Source: Gammaproteobacteria bacterium (lineage in GTDB: Bacteria > Pseudomonadota > Gammaproteobacteria > Coxiellales > Coxiellaceae). Taken from it: DNA of 64,000 bases. The DNA lies in NCBI GenBank assembly GCA_030425685.1, contig JAUIAD010000005.1, positions 62,001-126,000 of the forward strand, read 5' to 3'. Below, in pieces: positions 36,832 to 45,944 of this stretch. Below the pieces are notes generated by a model, which ran no database searches, was not told where the DNA came from, and was given only the letters and a program-made list of their open reading frames with translations. The translations under genes and the position numbers were made by a program. The number at the start of each line of letters is the position of its first letter. The first letter of the stretch is position 1.

Positions 36832-39498
36832 ATGGCATTGGACGAAGAAAAAACAGACGATGAGTATTCACTGCGCCAAGATATCCACTTGTTGGGAGAA
36901 TTGTTAGGTATTACCTTACAAGAGCAGGTTGGCAAAGATTTTTATGAAAAGGTTGAGCATATCCGCCAGCTGGCTAAATCGGCGCGTTCGGGTTCTGAGG
37001 AAGCTGCTGAGGATGAAGAAAAATTAAAAACGTTTATTCATGAGCAGAGTAATGATGATCTTTTGCTGCTCGCTCGTGCTTTTGGCCATTTTCTTAATTA
37101 CGCTAATATTGCGGAAGCGTATCAAGACGTGAGAAAGTTAGAAAAAGATGCTTGTGGTAATGTTATTGATGATTTATTTCAGCGTCTGTTGGCTAAAAAT
37201 GTTGTTGATGCTGATCAGCTTTTACAGGCCGTCACCGATTTAGATATTGAATTGGTTTTTACGGCGCATCCCACGGAAGTTAAACGCAGAACTTTAATTC
37301 AAAAGCTGGCCGATGTTGGTAAGTTATTAAAGAAAAGAGATCGCGTACGCCCCGGAACATATCTTGCCGAGAAAATTAGAACTAACTTACATGCCTTAAT
37401 TACATCTATCTGGCAAACCGATGAGATCCGTCGTGTTCGCCCTTCGCCGTTAGAAGAAGCAAAGTGGGGTATGGCGGTTATTGAAGATACTTTATGGGAT
37501 GCGATTCCTTTTTATTATCGCAATTTAGATCGAGCATTGCATGCGTATATTGGTAAGCGACTGCCATTGGACGCGGTGCCGATACACTTTGGTTCTTGGA
37601 TGGGGGGTGATCGTGATGGTAATCCTAATGTAACCGCCAAAGTAACGGAAGAGGTTTGTTTGCTTTCACGTTGGATGGCGGTTGATTTATATTGGCGTGA
37701 AGTAAATAAGCTGATTGAATCATTATCGATGAAGGATTGTAATGCTGAGTTGCGAGCACTTGTTTCCAATTCGCGTGAACCGTATCGTGCTATTTTGCGT
37801 TTGTTAAGAGATAAAATTAAGTCAGCACGGTATTTGTTAGAGAAAAAAATAAAAGGCGATGATCTACAGCTTAATCCACGTGCTATTTTAAGCAAAGAAG
37901 ATTTGTTGGAGCCCTTATTAATCTGTCATCGGTCATTGTGTGAGTGTAAAGGCGAAGCAATTGCTAATGCTGATTTGACAGATTTAATTCGCCGTATTTA
38001 TTGTTTTGGCCCTTGTTTGGTGAAGCTAGATGTCAGGCAAGATGCGGTTCGTCATACTCAGTTAATAAATGCAATTACCGAGTACCTAGGCTTAGGTTCA
38101 TATCAGCAGTGGTCTGAAGAGAAAAAGATTGAGTTTTTAATCAAAGAGTGTGAAAGTCGGCGGCCATTGATCTCTAGCAATATGCCGCTGTCAGATGAAG
38201 ATAAAGAGGTGCTAGATACCTTTAAAGTTATTGCCTCAATACCGGGTTCATCTTTTGGTGCGTATGTTATTTCAATGGCAGCAGAGGCGTCGGATGTTTT
38301 GGCTGTTTGTTTGTTGCAAAAAGAAGTGAATGTGCCAAAGCCGTTGCGGGTTGTGCCGCTGTTTGAGACTTTGGATGATTTGGAAAATTGTCATAAGGTG
38401 ATGGAGCAGCTTTTTTCCATTCCCTGGTATCGTGCGCATATCAACGATAAGCAAGAAGTGATGATTGGTTATTCTGACTCTGGTAAAGATGCGGGTAAGT
38501 TTGCTGCTGCTTGGGCACAGTTTCAGTCGCAAGAAAAGCTCGTTGAGGTTGCGAAAAACCATCAGGTGAAATTAACCTTGTTTCATGGGCGGGGTGGTTC
38601 TGTTGGTCGTGGCGGTGGCCCTGTGCATATTGCGTTATTATCACAGCCGCGTGATTCGGTGCAGGGGCGTATGCGTGTTACTGAACAAGGTGAGGTTATT
38701 CAACAGAAATTTGGTTTAACGCGCTTGGCATTTCATAATTTAAATGTGTATACAACGTCTGTGTTGGAAGCAACACTTGATGGTCCATTGGATCCTAATA
38801 AAGAATGGCGGGTGTTGATGGATGAAATGTCGGCTTATTCGGTTAATGCGTATCGGGATGTTTTGCGCAAGAATGATAAGTTCTTAAAATACTTTCATCA
38901 AGTTACACCTGAGAAAGAACTGGGGCGGTTATATATTGGTAGTCGGCCGGCAAAACGGAAAAGGCAGGGTGATATTGAGAGCTTGCGTGCTATTCCTTGG
39001 GTGTTTGCCTGGACGCAAATTCGTTTGATGTTGCCGGCGTGGTTGGGTGTGCCAATGGCATTTCAATATGCTCTTGAAAATGACAAGGTATCTTTGTTGC
39101 GGGATATGATGCATCAATGGCCTTTCTTTTATGCCTTTATGGATATGCTTGATATGGTGTTGGTTAAAACGGATCATCGCATTGTTAAAATTTACGATGA
39201 TTATTTGGCTAGTGATGATATCAAGCCGGTGGGTAAAGTGCTGCGTGAGCGTTTGGCTAAGACAATTGAACTTGATAAACAGTTGGTTGAGCAATCGGAT
39301 TTGCCGGAAGATCGTAAAAAATACCGTCAGTCGATTCATGTTCGTAATACCTATGCGGATCCTATTAATGTGATTCAGGCGGAGGCGATGCGGCGTTATT
39401 ATCATGAAGAGTTGAGTGATGAAGATAAAGAGGAATTGGCTGATACGTTGATGGTGACGATTGCGGGGATTTCTGCGGCTATGAAAAATACGGGGTGA
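36832..39498 (+). CDS. ppc: Phosphoenolpyruvate carboxylase
   Basis: 888 aa, the usual bacterial length. Catalytic His in FTAHPTEVKRR near residue 142, GSWMGGDRDGNPNVT, VMIGYSDSGKDAG, the Gly/Arg-rich FHGRGGSVGRGGGP loop and the C-terminal KNTG. It carboxylates PEP with bicarbonate to oxaloacetate, replenishing the TCA cycle in the cytoplasm. AAAAGGGG lies just upstream of the ATG. All active-site segments are intact. Stands alone between unrelated genes. Confidence 0.97.
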   Translation: MALDEEKTDDEYSLRQDIHLLGELLGITLQEQVGKDFYEKVEHIRQLAKSARSGSEEAAEDEEKLKTFIHEQSNDDLLLLARAFGHFLNYANIAEAYQDVRKLEKDACGNVIDDLFQRLLAKNVVDADQLLQAVTDLDIELVFTAHPTEVKRRTLIQKLADVGKLLKKRDRVRPGTYLAEKIRTNLHALITSIWQTDEIRRVRPSPLEEAKWGMAVIEDTLWDAIPFYYRNLDRALHAYIGKRLPLDAVPIHFGSWMGGDRDGNPNVTAKVTEEVCLLSRWMAVDLYWREVNKLIESLSMKDCNAELRALVSNSREPYRAILRLLRDKIKSARYLLEKKIKGDDLQLNPRAILSKEDLLEPLLICHRSLCECKGEAIANADLTDLIRRIYCFGPCLVKLDVRQDAVRHTQLINAITEYLGLGSYQQWSEEKKIEFLIKECESRRPLISSNMPLSDEDKEVLDTFKVIASIPGSSFGAYVISMAAEASDVLAVCLLQKEVNVPKPLRVVPLFETLDDLENCHKVMEQLFSIPWYRAHINDKQEVMIGYSDSGKDAGKFAAAWAQFQSQEKLVEVAKNHQVKLTLFHGRGGSVGRGGGPVHIALLSQPRDSVQGRMRVTEQGEVIQQKFGLTRLAFHNLNVYTTSVLEATLDGPLDPNKEWRVLMDEMSAYSVNAYRDVLRKNDKFLKYFHQVTPEKELGRLYIGSRPAKRKRQGDIESLRAIPWVFAWTQIRLMLPAWLGVPMAFQYALENDKVSLLRDMMHQWPFFYAFMDMLDMVLVKTDHRIVKIYDDYLASDDIKPVGKVLRERLAKTIELDKQLVEQSDLPEDRKKYRQSIHVRNTYADPINVIQAEAMRRYYHEELSDEDKEELADTLMVTIAGISAAMKNTG

Positions 39499-39511
39499 TT
39501 TGTTGATCGTT

Positions 39512-39640
39512 GTCATCCTAGTGGATGCCGGTGTCTTTTGGGTGCGGTAAATTTTCATGTTATTGTCATCCCAGCAAATGTCGGTGTCTTTTGGGTGCGG
39601 CAAATTCTCATGTTATCGTCATCCCGGCGAAAGCCTGGAT
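39512..39640. repeat. 53-bp tandem repeat downstream of ppc
   Basis: Units begin at 39512, 39565 and 39618 (each with GTCATCC). The first two are complete and carry GGTGTCTTTTGGGTGCGG; the third passes into GCGAAAGCCTGGATC, the edge of repeat R1 copy 2. Non-coding. Confidence 0.7.
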
Positions 39641-39694
39641 CTCTAGGGTAAGCTGGAAGCAAAGTATGAGAAAGGCGTGCGGCTAAACTCCGAC

Positions 39695-39805
39695 GCAGGA
39701 GGAAAGAAGGGTCTTTTGCAAAGGCGCTCAAGTCCATCCCTGGATCGCTCTGACAAAAACTTCCTGTTTTTGTAAGCTTTGCAAAAGACCCTTCTTTCCT
39801 CCTGC
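39695..39805 (-). repeat. Dispersed palindromic repeat R1, copy 2
   Basis: Inverted relative to copy 1 at 5311. Arms 39695-39725 and 39776-39805 are perfect reverse complements apart from the same single extra base. The two arms differ from copy 1 at two positions, and both changes appear in both arms, so pairing is kept. The inner hairpin and the linker with CCATCCCTGGATCGCTC are also shared. Outer homology extends to about 39642. Confidence 0.8.
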
Positions 39806-39870
39806 TAGTTTTTCACCCTTTTTGTGCTGCAGTTCAGGGGGGGTGTCTGGAGTACCTGCTAGTTTTTTAT

Positions 39871-39970
39871 GATTTTGGAGAAGCGGTTTTTGTATTAGCT
39901 TTGAGTATGTTTTTTTTTGTGATTTTGAAGAAGCGGGTTTTGGATCAGTTTTGAGTATGTGGTTTTTCTT
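39871..39970. repeat. 50-bp tandem duplication before the ACS-type transporter gene
   Basis: Two units starting GATTTTGGAGAAGCGG (39871) and GATTTTGAAGAAGCGG (39921), each ending TTGAGTATGT. They diverge at several positions. No coding role; the transporter gene starts about 55 bp later. Confidence 0.6.
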
Positions 39971-40026
39971 GTGGTAAGTGTTGCACATGTTTGTTAAGTT
40001 ACTGGTGGGTTTAAGGAGGCTGTGTG

Positions 40027-41346
40027 ATGAATAATAATGTTAGATCTACCCATTTTCGCTGGGTGATTATCGCCTTATTATTTTTGGTGACGGTGGTGAA
40101 TTATGTTGATCGTGCTTCGATTTCTTTTGCTATTCCTGAAATTGCTAAACACTTTCATTTGGATAAAGATCAAGAAGGTTGGATTTTAGGTGCCTTTGGT
40201 TTCGGTTATTTGGTGACGACGTTGTTGGGCGGTATTGCTGTTGATCGCTATGGCTCGAGAATGATTTTATCTCTTGGTGTTTTGTTGTGGTCTTTTTCTT
40301 TGTTAATTGGTGGGCTTTCGGTTGGCTTTACACTTGTTTTTCTATCGCGGGTTATTCTAGGGTTAGCTGAAGGGCCAAATTTTCCGGCGATGACGCGCGC
40401 GGTGGGGGATTGGCTGCCGAGTCAGGAGTGTAATCGTGCTTTTTCTTATTCGCTATTTTCAGTGCCTTTTGCGCTTGCTATTGGTGGGCCGATCGTATCG
40501 CGGTTAATTGTTCATTTTGGTTGGCGTGGTATGTTTTTTGTGTTGGCGGTGGCGGCTTTAGTGTGGTTGCCTTTTTGGTGGTTTTTATTTCGCAACTTTC
40601 CAGAGAATTCTCCTTATGTTAATGCCGCTGAGCTTAAGAAAATTCGCGAAGGTAAGGATAAAGATGCTGACTTTAATCATCAGTCAGTTATTGACAGTCG
40701 TAAGAATACGCAAGGTTTATGGCGCTATTTGTTAACTAGCCGTACGTTGCTTGTTAACTATTGGGCCTTCTTTGTCTTTGGTTATTATATTTTCTTTTTT
40801 ATGAACTGGTTGCCATCGTATTTGGAATTGCATTTTCATGTTAAATTATTAGAGGTGGGTTTGTTTACGGTTTTGCCATGGGGGTTTGCTTTTGTTCTGA
40901 TGTGGGTGGTTGGTTGTTTAGCGGATTATATCTATAAAAAAACAGGAAGCTATCGTTATTCGCGATCACACCCAATTTGGATTTCTCAATTATTAGCAGG
41001 GTTGTGCATTTTGCCAGTCGTGATTAGTCGGCACGTTGATGTTGCCATGATTTTTATTTCTTTGGCGGTAGGGTTTAGTATGTGCACGAACGCGGCCTAT
41101 TACGCAACGAATATTGACATTATTAAAGAGCGTGCTGGTACGGCGCTTGGTATTATGGACGCGGCCTTTGCTGTCGCGGGATTTGCAGCGCCAATTATAA
41201 CAGGTTGGATTATCTCCTTAACGGGTGGGCATTTTGAATCAGCCTTTTATCTGTTGGCTGCGTTGTCACTATCTTCAGTGGTGTTGGTGTTATTGTTCCA
41301 CCAGCCAGATATCGAGAAGCAAAGGCCATTTCAAGCTCGAGGTTGA
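40027..41346 (+). CDS. MFS transporter, ACS (anion:cation symporter) type
   Basis: 439 aa from ATG 40027, 7 bases after AAGGAGG; a GTG just before is possible. About twelve helices. ACS-family signs: NYVDRASISFAIPEIAKHF, GWILGAFGFGYLVTTLLGG, RILGLAEGPNFPAMTRAVGDWLP. Members import organic acids such as galactonate, glucarate or phthalate with protons; substrate here is unknown. An isolated gene without sugar-acid enzymes nearby. Not close to the tandem MFS pair at 24-27 kb. Confidence 0.85.
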   Translation: MNNNVRSTHFRWVIIALLFLVTVVNYVDRASISFAIPEIAKHFHLDKDQEGWILGAFGFGYLVTTLLGGIAVDRYGSRMILSLGVLLWSFSLLIGGLSVGFTLVFLSRVILGLAEGPNFPAMTRAVGDWLPSQECNRAFSYSLFSVPFALAIGGPIVSRLIVHFGWRGMFFVLAVAALVWLPFWWFLFRNFPENSPYVNAAELKKIREGKDKDADFNHQSVIDSRKNTQGLWRYLLTSRTLLVNYWAFFVFGYYIFFFMNWLPSYLELHFHVKLLEVGLFTVLPWGFAFVLMWVVGCLADYIYKKTGSYRYSRSHPIWISQLLAGLCILPVVISRHVDVAMIFISLAVGFSMCTNAAYYATNIDIIKERAGTALGIMDAAFAVAGFAAPIITGWIISLTGGHFESAFYLLAALSLSSVVLVLLFHQPDIEKQRPFQARG

Positions 41347-41635
41347 TAAGCTTAGCGTTGCCTTACCCCTTCATATTATCAATGGGTTATTGATTTTTTC
41401 ATGCAAAATAATGCTGAAAACATCATTTTTCATGTAAAATGATGTTATTGACAGCAGAATTCCAAGATTTGTGATCTTTAAATGGGCATTTGATTTCCCT
41501 TTTGATCACTGTCAACGAAGAGGTGATGAAGAGTTGCGGATTATTTTTTGATAACAGGAGTGGTGGTTTATATTCGCAAAGTAGGTGCGATTTAACTATA
41601 ATCACACCAGGAAAAAAAGGACGCTAGGCACATTC

Positions 41636-42100
41636 ATGTTTAGAATAGCAAAGACGGTTATGGTTGCAACAATAGCGTTATTCTTTGTGTTCGCGGCATT
41701 TACCAATATTACAGACTACCAAACTAATTTTAATTTTGTTAAGCATGTGCTTAGCATGGATACTACTTTTCACAGCTCTCATGTCATGTGGCGGAGAATA
41801 ACTAACTCGACAATACAAACAGCAGCTTATTGGCTTATTATTTCTTGGGAAGCTGCCACGGGTATTATTCTTTCTGTCGCTGCTTGTAAAATACAGTCTC
41901 AGCAAAAGAATAGCTTAGCGATTTTAGGTTTAACGATGGGCTTTTGTTTATATATATTAGGCTTTGTTGTTATCGGCGGTGAATGGTTTTGCATGTGGGA
42001 ATCTAAGCAGTTCAATGGGCAAACTACGGCTATTTTGTTTAGTTGTATTATTTTGTTGGTGCTATTGTTTGTAGCGTCAGAGAGAAATAGCGAGTCTTGA
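41636..42100 (+). CDS. DUF2165 small membrane protein
   Basis: 154 aa from ATG 41636 (MFRIAKTVMVATIALFFVF); an upstream frame to 41585 is less likely. Four membrane helices, with the family's FTNITDYQTNFNFVKHVLSMD and HSSHVMWRRI in the first periplasmic loop, and GGEWFCMWESKQFNGQ between the last two helices. Integral inner-membrane protein of unknown function. No operon partner is obvious. Confidence 0.8.
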   Translation: MFRIAKTVMVATIALFFVFAAFTNITDYQTNFNFVKHVLSMDTTFHSSHVMWRRITNSTIQTAAYWLIISWEAATGIILSVAACKIQSQQKNSLAILGLTMGFCLYILGFVVIGGEWFCMWESKQFNGQTTAILFSCIILLVLLFVASERNSES

Positions 42101-42209
42101 TATTGCAGCTTTTCCTTCTCAGTAGAGCATCAAGCTTATGCTAACTGAGTGGATAATGTTTCAAATAAACTGTAAATTTTCGATGGAATCAGCTTTTGCA
42201 ATGTCAGAG

Positions 42210-43385
42210 TTAGGCTCCTTTCTGTGAAATGATTCGTCCTTCCCATAGGTCTGTTAAAAATTTTCTCCACGGCAATATCAGTATGCCGTCACTTGTTTTC
42301 CTTGGTTTTGAAGTCAAGCAAACAACAATAGCCAATTTTGGGCTATGGTCATCGCAATAAGTAACTAAGCCTTTATATTCAGCCTTGCGAGGGGTTTCTG
42401 ATATTTTTACTTCAATAGCGACGGCACCATCGTCTGTTACAAAATCAACTTCAAGGCCAGTTTTACTACGCCAATACTGAATTTTGCAGTCTAATTCATT
42501 TAACCCTATGTAGGCGGTAAGCTCCATTAAAATATAATGTTCAAAAGATTTTCCAGCTGCGCTTCCTTTGAGTTCCAAGACAGGTTGCTTGGAAAGGTAT
42601 GTGCCAACTCCAACATCGAATAAATAAAATTTAGGTGTAGATGAAATAACTTGCCGTTTTTCGTTTTTTGCAAAGGGGTATACATAGTAGCCGATTAAGG
42701 TATCTAAAAGAATTTGATAATACTCTTTTACTGTTTTTGCACTAACGCCGCAGTCAGATGCAATTTTACTATAGTTTAATAACTTAGTGTTGCTAAAACC
42801 AACTAGATCTAAGAACCGTGCAAAGCCGGGTAAGCTTCTTACAAGTCCTTCCAGTTGAATCTCCTCTTTCAAATAGAGGTCTACGTAAGCTCTAAATGAG
42901 CGCTTGGGTTGTGTTGATTGATAGATGGGTGGGATTAGACCTTGGTTTAAAGCACGTAACAAATCGAAGTCACTGACTTCGGGATAGACTAAGGGGTAGA
43001 ATGAAAATCTCCATGCGCGTCCGCCGAGTAAATTTGCTGCCCCACGCTTTAATTTTCTGGCGCTTGAGCCACATAAAATAAATGATATTCCTTTGTTTTC
43101 AATTAACCAATGAATCTCATCAAGGAGTTCTGGTATTTTCTGGACTTCGTCAACAATCACAGGGTGTTGTAGTTGCTCATCTGTAGCTGTAGCAAGTTCT
43201 TCGCGCAAGATTTCAGGCCTTATGCGAAGCTTGCGTAGCTCGTCCATATTTAGTAGGTCATAGTAAATTGACTCTGGGTATCGTTGTTTTAGAAAGGTGA
43301 ATTTTCCAGTACTTCTCGCACCCCATAAAAAGGCGGATTGCTTTTGGGTCAGATCTAACCTCATGATTCTATGGTATTTTTCCAT
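42210..43385 (-). CDS. AAA ATPase with C-terminal DUF4143 domain (copy 3), altered Walker A
   Basis: 391 aa. The P-loop reads GARSTGKF (22-29): the Ser/Thr that normally follows the Lys is Phe, although a Thr comes next. Walker B VIVDEVQ (76-82) is intact, as are CGSSARKLKR and the winged-helix-like LLNYSKIASDCGVSAKTVKEY. C-terminal nuclease-like pattern GLEVDFVT ... VAIEVKIS. Most like copy 2. Reduced ATP hydrolysis is possible. Two direct repeats and an inverted copy precede it. Confidence 0.83.
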   Translation of the reverse strand: MEKYHRIMRLDLTQKQSAFLWGARSTGKFTFLKQRYPESIYYDLLNMDELRKLRIRPEILREELATATDEQLQHPVIVDEVQKIPELLDEIHWLIENKGISFILCGSSARKLKRGAANLLGGRAWRFSFYPLVYPEVSDFDLLRALNQGLIPPIYQSTQPKRSFRAYVDLYLKEEIQLEGLVRSLPGFARFLDLVGFSNTKLLNYSKIASDCGVSAKTVKEYYQILLDTLIGYYVYPFAKNEKRQVISSTPKFYLFDVGVGTYLSKQPVLELKGSAAGKSFEHYILMELTAYIGLNELDCKIQYWRSKTGLEVDFVTDDGAVAIEVKISETPRKAEYKGLVTYCDDHSPKLAIVVCLTSKPRKTSDGILILPWRKFLTDLWEGRIISQKGA

Positions 43386-43413
43386 TTGTCCTCTCTTCTG
43401 AAATGCAGCACGC

Positions 43414-43488
43414 CCCTAAACACCTTACTAATCTGAAGTGTTCTCCCTAAATATCTTACTAATCTGAAGTTTGCTTCATATTGGTAAG
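43414..43488 (-). promoter_or_regulatory. Repeat operator region of ATPase 3
   Basis: Two 26-bp direct repeats, 43414-43439 and 43445-43470, sharing CTTACTAATCTGAAGT, spaced 31 bp apart. A third, inverted copy CTTCATATTGGTAAG lies at 43474-43488. The motif TTGGTAAGG and its complement also occur before ATPase 1. The set lies 29-103 bp upstream of the ATG, fitting a multi-site operator. Confidence 0.55.
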
Positions 43489-43646
43489 GCATGCAAACAC
43501 ACTCACCATTGTTATGATGATGGCAATTAAGCTAAGCAGGACTAGGGGGCAAGGAGATGTGATGAATCGTTTTTAAGGACAAACCTTAAGTGGAATACTT
43601 TAATTGAACAATTTTTACGACAAAGGTGTCAAGGATTGACTCTATA

Positions 43647-45821
43647 TTAAAAAATCGGCTCAAGTTTAGCATAACTAGCCACCAGCCATTTGGCGCCTTG
43701 GCGGTCGAATTTCACTTGAATGCGGGTATGTTCGCCTTGACCTTCGTAGTTGATAATGGTGCCGGAGCCGAATTTTTTGTGTTTAACACGTTGGCCGATT
43801 TCAAGGCCTGAATCGCCGGCAGCTTGTTTGGTTAGCGATGGTTTTTTGTATTGAAATTGTTGTGGTCGTGAAATTTTAGTCGTTGGTCGTTCCGAATGCA
43901 TGCACTCTTCTGGGATTTCGTCGATAAAGCGGGACGCTTGGCAATATTTTTCTGAACCATAGAGGCGTCGTGATTCGGCATAGGTAATAACTAATTTTTC
44001 CATGGCGCGCGTCATACCGACGTAGCACAGGCGTCGTTCTTCTTCTAGGCCACCGGGTTCGTTGACCGACATTTTATGTGGAAATAAATCTTCTTCCATG
44101 CCGCACATAAATACTAAGGGAAACTCAAGGCCTTTTGCTGCGTGTAAGGTCATTAAGCTAACGCAGTCAGTATGTTGGCTGGATTGCTCTTCGCCGGCCT
44201 CTAAAGCAACATGCGATAGAAATGCTGCTAGCGGTGATAGTTTATCATTTTCATCCGGTTCAAACTGTGTTGTAGCGGTAAGTAGTTCTTCTAAGTTTTC
44301 TACGCGTGATAAGCCTTTTTCAGTTTTATCTTTTTTGTAATGTGCCAGCAAGCCACTTTTGTTAAGCATTTCTTCCGTTTGCTCGTTAAGTGCTAGGCCG
44401 GTTGTTTCTTTATCAATCGTGTCGATTAGTGCCAAAAAGCTTTTTAATGCATTTGACGCACGTGCGGATAGTTTTTCATTTTCAATTAAATAAGCGCTGG
44501 ATTCCCATAGCGATAAATTTAAATCACGCGCCGTCGTGCGTACTAAGGTTAATGTGGTATTGCCAATGCCGCGTGTGGGCAGATTAACAATACGTTCAAA
44601 ACCCGGATCATCAGAGCGATTGGCAATTAAACGTAAGTAGGCAATCGCGTCTTTAATTTCCGCGCGTTCAAAAAAGCGTAAGCCGCCATAAATGCGATAA
44701 GGAATTTGCTGATCAATAAGCTGTTCTTCAAGCACACGCGATTGTGCATTGGAACGATATAAAATGGCGATATCTTTGGCGCGATGTTGCTGTATCCACT
44801 GTTGGATGCTGCTCGCAATAAAATGTGCTTCATCACGTTCATTAAAGGCTGAATAAATCGTAATAGGGGCGCCAGTGTTGCCATCGGTCCATAGATTTTT
44901 GCCCATGCGATTTTCATTGTTGGCAATTACCGCATTGGCGGCATTTAGTATGGTTTGTGTTGAACGATAATTCTGTTCAAGACGAATGGTGGTAACCTCG
45001 GTATACTCGCGCATAAAGCGGTCGATGTTTTCCACGCAAGCACCACGCCAACTATAAATAGATTGATCATCGTCGCCAACGGCCATAATAAAACTATCAT
45101 CAGCGGTTAATAATCTTAACCACTCGTATTGAATTTTATTGGTATCTTGAAACTCATCGACTAAGATATGGCGAAAGCGTTTTTGATAATGCTGGCGGAT
45201 ATCATCATTTTTTTGTAGTAATTCTAAAGAGCGTAATAATAGCTCGGTAAAATCGACCAAGCCGCTGCGATCGCACAATGTTTCGTAAGCGTGGTAAACA
45301 CGTGTCATCACTTCAGCAAAATAACCACCGTCATAATTCTGCACCTGGTGCGCTCGGCGTCCGGATTCTTTTTGTTTGTTAATAAACCATTGTGCTTGTT
45401 TGGGTGGCCATTTAGTTTCATCTAATTCGAGGTTTTTAAGAATGCGGCGTACCAAGCGATATTGGTCATCGCTGTCTAGAATTTGAAAAGCTTCTGGCAG
45501 TCCAGCGGCTTCCCAGTGAGTGCGCAGTAGGCGATGGGACAGCCCGTGAAAAGTACCGACCCATAGATTGCTAAGGTGCAAGCCAAGCAGTGATTCTATA
45601 CGGCCACGCATTTCATGCGCCGCCTTATTGGTAAAGGTAACCGCCAGGACCTCATGCGGTGAAATATGGTACTCCTGGATCAACCAAGCAATACGATGCA
45701 CTAATACCCGCGTTTTGCCACTACCGGCACCGGCTAGCACTAATAAATTACTGGGCGGTGCACTGACCGCTGCTTGTTGTTGTTCATTTAATGAATGAAT
45801 CAAGGTCGCTGAATTTTCCAT
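43647..45821 (-). CDS. uvrD: DNA helicase II
   Basis: 724 aa from the ATG at 45821, which aligns with the E. coli start (SLNEQQQAAVSAP); in-frame ATGs at 45830 and 45854 are alternatives. SF1A helicase motifs: AGAGSGKT (I), VDEFQDTN (II), GDDDQSIYSWRGA (III), LEQNYRST (IV), MTLHAAKGLEF and VGMTRA (V, VI). The C-terminal Tudor-like tail GQRVKHKKFGSGTI matches UvrD/PcrA and binds RNA polymerase. It unwinds DNA in excision and mismatch repair. Confidence 0.95.
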   Translation of the reverse strand: MENSATLIHSLNEQQQAAVSAPPSNLLVLAGAGSGKTRVLVHRIAWLIQEYHISPHEVLAVTFTNKAAHEMRGRIESLLGLHLSNLWVGTFHGLSHRLLRTHWEAAGLPEAFQILDSDDQYRLVRRILKNLELDETKWPPKQAQWFINKQKESGRRAHQVQNYDGGYFAEVMTRVYHAYETLCDRSGLVDFTELLLRSLELLQKNDDIRQHYQKRFRHILVDEFQDTNKIQYEWLRLLTADDSFIMAVGDDDQSIYSWRGACVENIDRFMREYTEVTTIRLEQNYRSTQTILNAANAVIANNENRMGKNLWTDGNTGAPITIYSAFNERDEAHFIASSIQQWIQQHRAKDIAILYRSNAQSRVLEEQLIDQQIPYRIYGGLRFFERAEIKDAIAYLRLIANRSDDPGFERIVNLPTRGIGNTTLTLVRTTARDLNLSLWESSAYLIENEKLSARASNALKSFLALIDTIDKETTGLALNEQTEEMLNKSGLLAHYKKDKTEKGLSRVENLEELLTATTQFEPDENDKLSPLAAFLSHVALEAGEEQSSQHTDCVSLMTLHAAKGLEFPLVFMCGMEEDLFPHKMSVNEPGGLEEERRLCYVGMTRAMEKLVITYAESRRLYGSEKYCQASRFIDEIPEECMHSERPTTKISRPQQFQYKKPSLTKQAAGDSGLEIGQRVKHKKFGSGTIINYEGQGEHTRIQVKFDRQGAKWLVASYAKLEPIF

Positions 45822-45944
45822 GGGGTGCATTGTACCCTGAGATAGTAAATCCATCCAGCAGGGATTTGCTCAATTTTTCTAGTATGCGCGAGATTCACAT
45901 TGTCAGTGTGACTTTTAATTAGGTTTTGCTTAAGTATAAAGTGT

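Noticed and set aside
39695-39805. Tandem and inverted repeats after ppc considered as a CRISPR array
   Set aside because: Units are unevenly spaced, palindromic over their whole length and lack unique spacers of constant size.
41585-41635. Longer start for the DUF2165 protein
   Set aside because: The added residues are charged and precede the natural hydrophobic start; no better ribosome-binding site.
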